Source: an uncultured Spirochaetaceae bacterium
GTDB taxonomy: Bacteria > Spirochaetota > Spirochaetia > SZUA-6 > Bin103
Direction: 5' to 3'
Length of the DNA stretch: 6,676 nt
Assembly: GCA_913043885.1 (NCBI GenBank)
Contig: CAJWOB010000147.1
Coordinates: 1 to 6,676 of the forward strand
Made by a program: the position numbers and the translations under genes. The notes under the pieces are model-generated. The model did not search any database. It was given only the letters and a program-made list of their open reading frames with translations, and was not told the DNA's origin. Positions 1 to 5,469 of the stretch are shown in pieces. Position 1 is the stretch's first letter. Every line of letters starts with the position of its first letter.

Positions 1-171
1 CGAGGCCCGGGCTAGCCCCGTCAAACTAGACTCCGGAATGCACGTTTTACTTGACCAGGTCTGGAAGAGAACTTCCGGCACCATCAGTTTTTGATGATTT
101 ATCCGGTATCCGCACCGCACCGCACCGAGAACGGGCCTCCCAAAGTTTGCCAAAAAATATCAAAATTTTAA

Positions 172-194
172 AGTTAGAAAAACAGTTAGAAAAA
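172..194 (+). repeat. Short tandem direct repeat AGTTAGAAAAA
   Basis: The 11-mer AGTTAGAAAAA occurs at 172-182 and again at 184-194, a 12-base period. Read in the plus frame that ends at the TAA at 237-239, the pair encodes two copies of a four-residue Leu-Glu-Lys unit. It may be a short coding repeat in a coiled coil or simple slippage in A-rich DNA. Confidence 0.7.
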
Positions 195-234
195 TCTGGC
201 GATCGTGTACCCCCCTTTGATCTCCGGATCTTTA

Positions 235-405
235 TATAAGATTTTCTCTTGGAATTTCTCTTAGGAGTTCTTTTGGGAGTTGATTTACGAATGGTCTTTG
301 CCTTGGCTCTCTTCCTAGACTTTTTATGTGACTTACGTCTTCGTCTCCTTGGTCTCATTCTACTGCGTCTTGACCGGTATTTCCCTCCCTTGGGTTTATT
401 GGTGC
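235..405 (-). CDS. Lys/Arg-rich protamine-like coding fragment (uncertain)
   Basis: Read on the minus strand from about 405 to 235, the sequence encodes an extremely basic stretch. It contains RSRRSRMRPRRRRRK, then HKKSRKR, then Ser/Thr-Pro-Lys-Arg units (STPKRTPKRNSKRKS), and ends near SYIKIRRSKGG. Such SPKR-type repeats are known in DNA-condensing proteins and in basic proteins of large algal viruses; this resemblance is by composition only. No start codon or ribosome binding site belongs to this piece. The frame stays open upstream through the fragments up to 883 and downstream to a TAA at 47-49, probably by chance. The low GC content argues that it has a different origin from the neighbouring genes. 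The alternative is that the frame is not coding and the repeats reflect an A/G-rich strand. Confidence 0.3.
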
Positions 406-556
406 TGAACTCTTGCGCACTCTCCTGGACTTCGGCCGCGCGAACCTGATCGACAAGGCGCGCCAGCAGCCCGAGAAGGTCAAGAAGGTCCTGAACAAGG
501 TCAAGACAGACGGACTCTTCCCGACGCTGGACGCAGTGCGAACCAAGCTGGACCAG
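401..556 (+). other. Coding-like fragment of unknown identity
   Basis: After the composition switch near 405, a plus-strand frame reads ELLRTLLDFGRANLIDKARQ, then a lysine-rich helix PEKVKKVLNKVKTDG and LFPTLDAVRTKLDQ. It has high-GC third positions like the host genes and the look of a mostly helical protein. I do not recognise the family. It has no start with a ribosome binding site: the frame is open from 374, after a TGA at 371-373. At about 557 it runs without interruption into biotin carboxylase sequence that does not naturally follow such a segment. It may be a third piece of the patchwork or a divergent upstream part of the same carboxylase. Confidence 0.3.
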
Positions 557-649
557 GCGATGCACCTGGGCTACGCCAACGCCGGCACGGTCGAGTACCT
601 GTTCACGGCCGAGGGCGAGTTCGCCTTTCTCGAGCTCAACCCGCGCCTC
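557..649 (+). pseudogene. Biotin carboxylase domain fragment
   Basis: The plus frame encodes HLGYANAGTVEYLF followed by EFAFLELNPRL. This is the signature of the ATP-grasp biotin carboxylase domain of acetyl-, propionyl- or pyruvate carboxylases (consensus GY-x-x-AGTVE-[FY]-L, about a dozen residues, F-x-F-L-E-[VLM]-N-x-R-L-Q-V-E-H). The Glu of the FLELNPRL segment lies in the ATP/metal site of the family. The match stops right after NPRL: the expected QVEHP-(V/C)-TE is replaced by RRRASAA, which is the antisense of the neighbouring minus-strand gene. Only about 30 residues of a domain of about 450 are present, so this is a remnant or a chimeric piece and not a working gene. Confidence 0.6.
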
Positions 650-838
650 GCGCGTCGCCGCGCGAGCGCTGCTGTCCAGCTCCTGCAACTGCGCCATCTC
701 CTCTTCTGTTACGCCGAGTCGCAGCAGCAACTCCGGATCCAACGAGAGGTCGGCTACCTGAGCCGCCGCGGGTACGGCAATTGCCAAAGTCAGAAGCCCG
801 CACACCAGGCGGCGTGCCCTGCGCTGTGCTGCTCTCAT
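632..838 (-). pseudogene. Exported protein, 5' end only, truncated at chimeric junction
   Basis: Minus-strand start ATG at 838-836 is preceded by GGTGAGGTGAAG, a good Shine-Dalgarno with proper spacing, so this start is preferred over the ATG at 883. The product begins MRAAQRRARRLVCGLLTLAI and continues AVPAAAQ: a positively charged n-region, a hydrophobic core and an Ala-x-Ala cleavage site near residue 26, a clear signal peptide. The mature part, LRLGVTEEEMAQLQELDSSA then REARVELE, is a Glu/Gln-rich helix. It resembles the LTxxQ helices of Spy/CpxP-like periplasmic proteins, but weakly. Sensible sequence ends near 632-649, where antisense of the biotin carboxylase fragment takes over. The gene is therefore truncated in this window, and the real remainder is missing. 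Confidence 0.5.
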
Positions 839-927
839 CTTCACCTCACCCCTTAGTCGCCCGACAGCCGCTTCAGGTTGCATCGCCAGGTTGCAACGGC
901 ACTGTCGACCCTAATAGCGTATAGGCG
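839..927. promoter_or_regulatory. Divergent intergenic region with candidate promoter
   Basis: This gap lies between the minus-strand exported-protein gene and the plus-strand cyclase operon, so it should hold both promoters. For the plus strand, TTGCAA (891-896) and TAATAG (912-917) could be -35 and -10 elements, though the 15-base spacer is short. Transcription would then start about 3-5 bases before the ATG at 928, suggesting a leaderless message; indeed no clear Shine-Dalgarno precedes 928. The TTGCAA lies inside the palindrome GTTGCAAC (890-897) and the second CAGGTTGCA repeat, where a regulator could sit. Confidence 0.3.
874..895. repeat. Direct repeat CAGGTTGCA, possible operator
   Basis: CAGGTTGCA occurs exactly at 874-882 and 887-895, 13 bases apart centre to centre. 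The second copy continues into the palindrome GTTGCAAC (890-897). The position between divergent genes, overlapping the candidate -35, is typical for a regulator site. The short length means chance cannot be excluded. Confidence 0.35.
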
Positions 928-1831
928 ATGGCGCTGCCCAACAGCACCTTCTCGCAGCTCAACCGGACGTTGGCGGCCGCGTTTAGCGGTGACGTGCTGC
1001 GAGTGCTACCGGACTACGACATCTACGAGCGGACTGGGTATCCGCGCAACATCCCGGTGCAGTCGCCGGATGTCGCCAAACAGATAACCGCCGACCTGCG
1101 CGATGGCAATCGCCTGCTGCGTATGGTCGAGACTCTTATCGATATCGACCGCAACGGCTACACCGGCCGGCGCTACGAGGTAAAAGGCCTCAATCGGGTC
1201 ATCGCCGAGATCGAGGACGCCGGCTACTACTACGACGATGACACCGAGCTCTTCATGGAGGGGGAGAACAACAGAACGCCGGGGTGGGGGTATCTGCAGC
1301 CGGGGGTCAACTACGACTTCTCGTTCCTCAAGATCGACATCGTCAAGAACTCGCAAATCGTACGCAAATACTCGCGCCAGCTGGTGGCCCGCACCTACAA
1401 CGACGTCAAGAAGCTCACGCGCGAGATTGTCGAAGGGCGTAACGGTAGGCTGTGAAAGTGGGAAGGCGATGGAGGATTGGCGGCATTCTACTTCGGCGAA
1501 AAGAACGTCGAGGCCACGCTGTCGGGAATGGAGCTGCTGATCGAGCTGTCCCTCTATTAATCTGCAGGGCAATCAGTTGAAGGACGACGTGAAGATGAGG
1601 CTCGCCGTCCACACCGGCTCCACCACCTACGACAAGAACGTCGCCACCCTCGCCGGCGACGCCATCAACCAGGTAGAACAGCTCGAATCGCGCCTCACCA
1701 AGCCCAATACCGTCACCCTGTCACCCGGCGCCCACTCCGACCTGGGCGCCAAGCTGAGCCCCTTCTTCAAGCCGTTCGACGCCGGGCCGCGCACCAAGCT
1801 GCATCGATTCGAGATTACCTGGGAGCAATAG
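928..1831 (+). pseudogene. Class III adenylyl cyclase-like gene, interrupted by TGA and a frameshift
   Basis: The intact first part (928-1455) encodes 175 residues. An N-terminal helical region of unknown family (about 1-120) is followed by FSFLKIDIVKNS, where D137 fits the first metal-binding Asp. An in-frame TGA (1453-1455) falls just before KWEGDGGLAAFYF, which holds the purine-specifying Lys (K177) and the second metal Asp (D181). The same frame continues to TAA at 1558-1560. Dropping one T near 1558 joins it to the third part (to TAG 1829-1831) with MRLAVHTGSTTY and LAGDAINQVEQLES. There, T240 sits at the second purine-specifying position, N247 at the catalytic Asn, and Q251 where Arg is usual. 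The repaired protein would be about 300 residues. ATG 928 is the earliest possible start because a TAG lies in frame at 922-924. It converts ATP to cAMP if functional; as read, it is broken. Sequencing error is the main alternative. Confidence 0.75.
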
Positions 1832-1855
1832 CGGGACGAGCTGAGGACCGCGCTG

Positions 1856-2830
1856 GTGCAGATACTCCTGTTCTCCGACAACAAGCGAATTAGCGAGAAG
1901 CTCGCCGCTCTCCCGCGCGCCCAGCGTCCGGAGGTCCTGCCCACCTCGGAGGTAGCCAAGACGGTGCGCCGCGGGTACTCGGGGCTGATCTACTTCGACC
2001 TCCATAAACTGGCGCAGGCCGCCTACAAGAGGTTGCTGGCGGCGCTTCTGAAGTCCACGACCGCGCATACCGGCATCATCGACTCCGCCGGTGTGGTGAA
2101 GGACCCCGCGGAGCTGTTTCACCGCGGCGCCGTGGACTACATCGGCAAGGCGCAGTGGGCGGCTGGGCTCACCAAAGCCCGTGTCGGCCGCGTCGCCGCC
2201 TTCATCGAGGCGTTTCGCACCGCCCCGGACGCCGAGAGCGAGGAGAAGGTGGTGCACCGCACCCAGATCGCCTTCGGATCAGATTGGTCATCCATCACCC
2301 ACGGTCAGGAGTACACCTTCTACCTGATGTTCGTGGAGTTGGACGGCAAGGAGGAGATGGAGAAGAAATACGGCCTCCGCAACCTGGGCGCCGCGCTGCT
2401 GTCGTTCAAGGAATACGTCGGCGATTTCGTGTCCGATTACGGTAGGCGGGTCTGGATATGGTCGAAATTCGGCGGCATCGTACTGTTTCCCTTCGACGGC
2501 AAGCCCTCAGAGGCGATCAACTGTGTGTTCCGGTTCATGCTGTTCAAGCACCTCTACGACATCGAGGAGTCATCGTTTCCCAATCTCATCTCGGTACGCA
2601 TGGCGCTCCATGTCGGTAACGTCATGTACCACCCCGATCAGACGGACCAGGTAATCTCCGACACGCTGAACCGGACCTTCCACCTCGGACAGCAGCACAC
2701 GCTGCCGGGGTCGTTCGCGGTTACCGAGGATGCCTTCGCCTATTGTCTCAGGGAGCTGCAGGGATACTTCGTCCCCGCTGGGGAGTTCGAGGACCGCAAC
2801 ATGGTGCGCATGAAGCGCGCCTTCGTGTGA
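1856..2830 (+). CDS. Receiver-like / degenerate class III cyclase (pseudo-cyclase) protein
   Basis: A 324-residue protein starting at GTG, with TGAGGA at 1842-1847 as Shine-Dalgarno, 25 bases after the broken cyclase. Residues 1-118 look like a response-regulator receiver fold: MQILLFSDN at the first strand, GLIYFD with D48 near the phospho-acceptor position, and FHRGAVDYIGK resembling the fourth/fifth-strand region. Residues 152-305 align with the preceding gene: YLMFVELDGKEEM (D163 at the first metal position), RVWIWSKFGGIVLF, VRMALHVGNVMY, and SDTLNR with N272. Compared with KWEGDGG, Lys becomes I201 and the second metal Asp becomes F205, so catalysis is unlikely. A regulatory or dimerisation partner of the upstream cyclase is an inference. 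Cytoplasmic; no signal peptide or membrane segment. The last four bases overlap the next gene (GTGA). Confidence 0.8.
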   Translation: MQILLFSDNKRISEKLAALPRAQRPEVLPTSEVAKTVRRGYSGLIYFDLHKLAQAAYKRLLAALLKSTTAHTGIIDSAGVVKDPAELFHRGAVDYIGKAQWAAGLTKARVGRVAAFIEAFRTAPDAESEEKVVHRTQIAFGSDWSSITHGQEYTFYLMFVELDGKEEMEKKYGLRNLGAALLSFKEYVGDFVSDYGRRVWIWSKFGGIVLFPFDGKPSEAINCVFRFMLFKHLYDIEESSFPNLISVRMALHVGNVMYHPDQTDQVISDTLNRTFHLGQQHTLPGSFAVTEDAFAYCLRELQGYFVPAGEFEDRNMVRMKRAFV

Positions 2831-4131
2831 CTGATACCGCGACCGACCTCGCCGCCGGCGGCGTCGCGCGTTTCCACGTCGATGACGAGCGCACCGAGAC
2901 GCTGCGTAACCTACGCCTGATCATCCGCATCAGGTGGATCGTCTCGCCGACCATCTTCGTCATCATGGCGACTGCGGCCCTGCTCGGCCTCTCCACCCAG
3001 ACCACGCTCACCCGCGATCAGCTGTTCGTGAACGGCAGCAACCTGTTGATCATCATGTCGCTCAACGTCGTCTACACCGTGCTCGTTCACCGGCTGGTGG
3101 ACCTGCGACCGCTGGTGCTGTTCCAGCTCTTCATCGACGTCATCCACTTCACACTCACCATCTACAAGACCGGCGGCCTGCTGAGCCCGTTCTCCTTCCT
3201 CTACTTCTTCGCCATCTTCAACGCATCGATCCTGGTGTCCGGACGCGCCACCTACGCCATGGCCACTACCGCCGGCGTGCTGTACTCGCTTACCGCGGTC
3301 GCCGAGTTCCTCGAAATCCTGCCGCATCAGGACTACTTCACCCCCTTCTCCAGACTGGGCAGCAACCCATCGTTCCTGGTCCTGACCTGGAGCTTCTCCA
3401 TCCTGTCCTTCTTCGCCTTCTCCGCACTGGCCACCTACCTCACCTCGCTCATCCGCAGGCGCCAGACCCAGCTCCGTGGTGCAAACGCCAAGCTGGACCG
3501 CGAGCTGCGCACGATGTCGATGCTGTATCGGACCAGCAAGGCGCTTAGCTCCCACACTGGCGTGCGCGAGGTGGTGGACTTCATCTTGGGTGAGCTCCTG
3601 GAGCACCTGCAGCTGAACCGCGCGCTCCTCTACCTGAATCTGCGCAACGAGGTGCTGCACCTGTACATGGTCAAGGTGCGCAAGGACACCCTCGGCGGCG
3701 ACACGGTCGAGACCCTCGAGGAAGGGGAGCTGGCGGGCGGCACCGATCTGAACATCTCCATCCCGCTGCGCATGGATGCCGGGCTTACCGCTCGGGCGGC
3801 GCTGGAGCGGCAGGCGTACAACATCCGGCGGCCCGACCGTTCGACGCTCATCAATCGCCGGCTCGCTCAGCAGATAGGCATGAACCCATTCGCGCTTGCG
3901 CCCATGGTCATCCGCAAGCGGGTGGTGGGGGTTATCGGTATCGACCGCAGTCACGGCAGCCCCGGCGCCGAAACCGAGGCCGGCGGCGGGCCGGGTAGCG
4001 GCTCGATCGACGACGAGGAGTTCCGCATCTTGCAGATGTTCGCCAATCAGACCGCGATTACCCTTACCACTCTGCAGAACGTGGCGCTGCAGCGCCGCCG
4101 CAACCGCACCGAGGCCGTGCCGCCGGGTTGA
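2827..4131 (+). CDS. Six-helix membrane sensor with GAF domain, no output domain
   Basis: A 434-residue protein. The GTG at 2827 overlaps the upstream stop as GTGA, implying translational coupling; the frame is open further upstream but that sequence is antisense-like and Arg-rich. Hydrophobic helices lie near residues 36-55, 71-88, 94-111, 118-136, 141-160 and 182-208, starting after the basic IIRIRWIVSP typical of six-helix sensor kinases. A charged, coiled-coil-like linker (about 209-240, RRRQTQLRGANAKLDRELRT) leads to a GAF domain (about 245-415) with LQLNRALLYL, NPFALAPMVIRKRVVGVIGI and the closing helix FRILQMFANQTAITL. A Gly-rich insert lies at 377-393. There is no histidine kinase, GGDEF or cyclase domain, so the signal must pass to a partner, plausibly the receiver/pseudo-cyclase protein. 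GAF domains often bind cyclic nucleotides, but the ligand cannot be read here. Confidence 0.8.
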   Translation: MTDTATDLAAGGVARFHVDDERTETLRNLRLIIRIRWIVSPTIFVIMATAALLGLSTQTTLTRDQLFVNGSNLLIIMSLNVVYTVLVHRLVDLRPLVLFQLFIDVIHFTLTIYKTGGLLSPFSFLYFFAIFNASILVSGRATYAMATTAGVLYSLTAVAEFLEILPHQDYFTPFSRLGSNPSFLVLTWSFSILSFFAFSALATYLTSLIRRRQTQLRGANAKLDRELRTMSMLYRTSKALSSHTGVREVVDFILGELLEHLQLNRALLYLNLRNEVLHLYMVKVRKDTLGGDTVETLEEGELAGGTDLNISIPLRMDAGLTARAALERQAYNIRRPDRSTLINRRLAQQIGMNPFALAPMVIRKRVVGVIGIDRSHGSPGAETEAGGGPGSGSIDDEEFRILQMFANQTAITLTTLQNVALQRRRNRTEAVPPG

Positions 4132-4156
4132 CCGACCGGTCACCTGAGCGTAGCTT
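4128..4156 (+). promoter_or_regulatory. Candidate promoter of the thiamine operon
   Basis: TTGACC (4128-4133), five of six matches to the -35 consensus, is followed after 17 bases by TAGCTT (4151-4156), which keeps the important T, A and final T of a -10 box. Transcription would start near 4163, ahead of the riboswitch. The -35 overlaps the stop codon of the GAF gene (TGA 4129-4131). Confidence 0.4.
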
Positions 4157-4162
4157 CGGCCC

Positions 4163-4197
4163 GCGGCGCGACGACTTCGGCATGAGGTCCGCGCCGC
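4163..4197 (+). promoter_or_regulatory. Hairpin at leader start competing with riboswitch P1
   Basis: GCGGCGCG (4163-4170) can pair with CGCGCCGC (4190-4197), an 8-bp stem with a 19-base loop. Its 3' arm covers 4196-4197, the first bases of the P1 stem of the aptamer, so the two structures compete. It begins at the predicted transcription start. Confidence 0.4.
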
Positions 4198-4318
4198 CAC
4201 CGGGGAGCTTGGTAGCGCCAAGCTGAGAGGAAGGCCCTGGAAGTGGCCCGCGCAGCGGGCTGCCAAAAGCCTTCGACTCGACGAACCTGATCCGGGTAAT
4301 GCCGGCGAAGGAAGTGGC
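4196..4318 (+). promoter_or_regulatory. TPP riboswitch (THI-box aptamer)
   Basis: The conserved core is unmistakable: CTGAGAGG at 4223-4230, then GAACCTGATC (4283-4292), CCGGGTAATGCCGG and GCGAAGGAAG (to about 4313). P1 closes with GCCAC (4196-4200) and GTGGC (4314-4318). P2 is AGCTTGG (4206-4212) with CCAAGCT (4218-4224). An optional P3a hairpin is GCCCGC (4246-4251) with GCGGGC (4255-4260). The pyrimidine of thiamine is recognised by the CTGAGA arm and the diphosphate by the GAACCTGATC arm in this family. TPP binding should reduce expression of the thiamine transport genes that follow, which independently supports their assignment. Confidence 0.95.
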
Positions 4319-4388
4319 TCACGAGGCGTGAGCTCACGATAGTGAGCGAGTTACCAGTGGCCCGGTGACAGACCAACGGAGGCCACGT
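4317..4388 (+). promoter_or_regulatory. Riboswitch expression platform, probably translational
   Basis: Downstream of P1, GCTCAC occurs at 4317-4322 and 4332-4337, and GTGAGC at 4328-4333 and 4342-4347. Two adjacent hairpins can therefore form; they share GC at 4332-4333 and so exclude one another, and the first also takes two bases from P1. GTGGCC (4357-4362) can pair with GGCCAC (4381-4386), covering the last two bases of the Shine-Dalgarno. No U-run follows any stem, so a terminator is not seen and control of translation is more likely. Confidence 0.5.
4378..4382 (+). promoter_or_regulatory. Ribosome binding site deciding the thiB start
   Basis: GGAGG, a full Shine-Dalgarno core, lies six bases before ATG 4389. 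It selects this ATG over the in-frame GTG at 4365, which lies upstream of the site and within the riboswitch platform. Confidence 0.8.
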
Positions 4389-5465
4389 ATGCACTCTCTC
4401 CGCCCGCTCTCTCTACCTCGCTCAGTTGCCGTTCTCGCCGCCGTAGTGGCGCTCGGGCTCGGCCCGGCGCTCGGCAGCTTCGCCGGCGGCAGCAACGAGC
4501 GTGTGCTGCGCGTCATGAGCCACGACTCATGGGCGCTGTCGGAGGAGCTGGTGGCGCAGTTCGAGAGGGACAACGGCGTCGAGGTGGAGATCCTGACCTC
4601 CGGAGATGCCGGGTCGGCGGTCAACACGGCTATTCTGGCGAAGGGCAATCCGATTGCGGACGTCCTCTACGGCATCGACAACACCTTCCTGAGCCGCGCG
4701 CTCGAGGCCGATATCTTCCTCCCCTACGCCCCACCGGGCCTGGCGCAGGTGCCCGCCGAGTTTCAGCTCGACCCGCAGCGGCGGGTAGTCCCGATCGACT
4801 TCGGCGATGTGTGCCTCAACTACGACATCGTGGCTATGCGTGAACGTGGCCTGCCGCCTCCGGCCAGCCTCGACGAGCTTGTCGACGAGCGCTATCGCGG
4901 CCTGCTGGTGGTGCCGAGCCCGGTGACATCGTCGCCTGGGTTGGCGTTCCTCCTCGCCACGATCGGTCACTTCGGCGAGGCCGACTTCCTGGAGTTCTGG
5001 CGCCGCCTGCGCGCCAACGATGTACTGGTGACCGGCGACTGGGAGAGCGCCTACTTCGCCGAGTTCAGCGGTGCCTCCAACGGGAGCCGCCCCCTGGTGG
5101 TGTCGTACGGATCTAGCCCGCCCTTCGAGGTGTTGTTCGCCGAGCAGACCATCACCGAGCCATCGACGGCCGCCATCGTCGCCGCCGACACCTGCTTTCG
5201 ACAGATCGAGTTCGCGGGAATCCTGGTCGGTACCAAGAACCGCGGCCTCGCTGAACGGTGGATGGACTTCCTCCTGACACGCGAGGTGCAGGAGGACCTG
5301 CCGCTGAACATGTTCGTGTTCCCGGTGCGCTCCGACGCCGAGCTGAACGAGACATTTCGCCGCTTCCTCGCGGTGCCGCAGCAGCCGGTCCAGGTGGATC
5401 CGGCTCGTATCGCCTCGGAACGGGAGCGCTGGATCCGCGAGTGGCGGGACGTGATGGCTCGCTGA
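4389..5465 (+). CDS. thiB: Thiamine/TPP ABC transporter substrate-binding protein
   Basis: A 358-residue exported binding protein that captures thiamine or its phosphates outside the membrane and hands them to the permease. The start is ATG after GGAGG. The signal peptide has RPLSLPRS, the core VAVLAAVVALGLGPALG and a likely cleavage site near residues 29-33. Family motifs in order: LRVMSHDSWALSEELVAQFE (40-59), a Gly/Asp loop LTSGDAGSAVNTAILAKGNP (69-88), ADVLYGIDNTFLSRAL (90-105), PIDFGDVCLNYD (135-146), SPVTSSPGLAFLLATIG (177-193), TGDWESAYFAEF (215-226), VVSYGSSPPFE (237-247), QIEFAGILVGTKN (272-284) and MDFLLTREVQEDLPLNMFVF (292-311). These match the ThiB/TbpA family in type and order; the E. 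coli protein is about 330 residues. The TPP riboswitch upstream and permease gene four bases downstream confirm the role. The C-terminal tail, Arg/Glu-rich, is slightly longer than usual. Confidence 0.92.
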   Translation: MHSLRPLSLPRSVAVLAAVVALGLGPALGSFAGGSNERVLRVMSHDSWALSEELVAQFERDNGVEVEILTSGDAGSAVNTAILAKGNPIADVLYGIDNTFLSRALEADIFLPYAPPGLAQVPAEFQLDPQRRVVPIDFGDVCLNYDIVAMRERGLPPPASLDELVDERYRGLLVVPSPVTSSPGLAFLLATIGHFGEADFLEFWRRLRANDVLVTGDWESAYFAEFSGASNGSRPLVVSYGSSPPFEVLFAEQTITEPSTAAIVAADTCFRQIEFAGILVGTKNRGLAERWMDFLLTREVQEDLPLNMFVFPVRSDAELNETFRRFLAVPQQPVQVDPARIASERERWIREWRDVMAR

Positions 5466-5469
5466 CGCC

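Larger units (their letters stand above)
30..405. other. Low-GC segment of foreign base composition
   Basis: Base composition here is far more A/T-rich than in the rest of the window, especially 150-400, with runs such as AAAAAATATC and TTTTAAAG. It contains CCGCA three times in tandem at 110-124 and a doubled 11-mer at 172-182 and 184-194. Both strands can be read as protein: minus strand about 405-235 gives a very basic polypeptide (separate entry), and plus strand about 150-239 gives a short Lys/Glu-rich helix with KLEKQLEK followed by a TAA at 237-239. I cannot tell which, if either, is translated. The change to high-GC sequence is abrupt near 400-410. It could be acquired DNA from a virus or eukaryote, or a chimeric join made in assembly. 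Confidence 0.6.

Noticed and set aside
110..124. CCGCA triple repeat as a CRISPR or satellite array
   Set aside because: Only three 5-base units, no spacers; likely chance or slippage.
1453..1455. TGA as selenocysteine or as a reassigned Trp codon
   Set aside because: The paralogue has Trp here, not Cys. Genes 1856-2830, 2827-4131 and thiB all end in TGA and use TGG for Trp, so the code is standard.
2743..2826. Upstream start for the GAF protein
   Set aside because: The extension (SQGAAGILRPRWGVRG) overlaps the end of the previous gene and is not membrane- or GAF-like. GTG 2827 forms a standard 4-base overlap.
2911..4266. Long minus-strand open frame opposite the GAF gene
   Set aside because: Product is rich in His, Gln, Gly and Arg with no domain. 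It is the usual antisense shadow of a high-GC coding strand, and the plus strand has clear helices and a GAF domain.
4317..4388. Intrinsic terminator in the riboswitch leader
   Set aside because: Stems are present but no U-run follows any of them.
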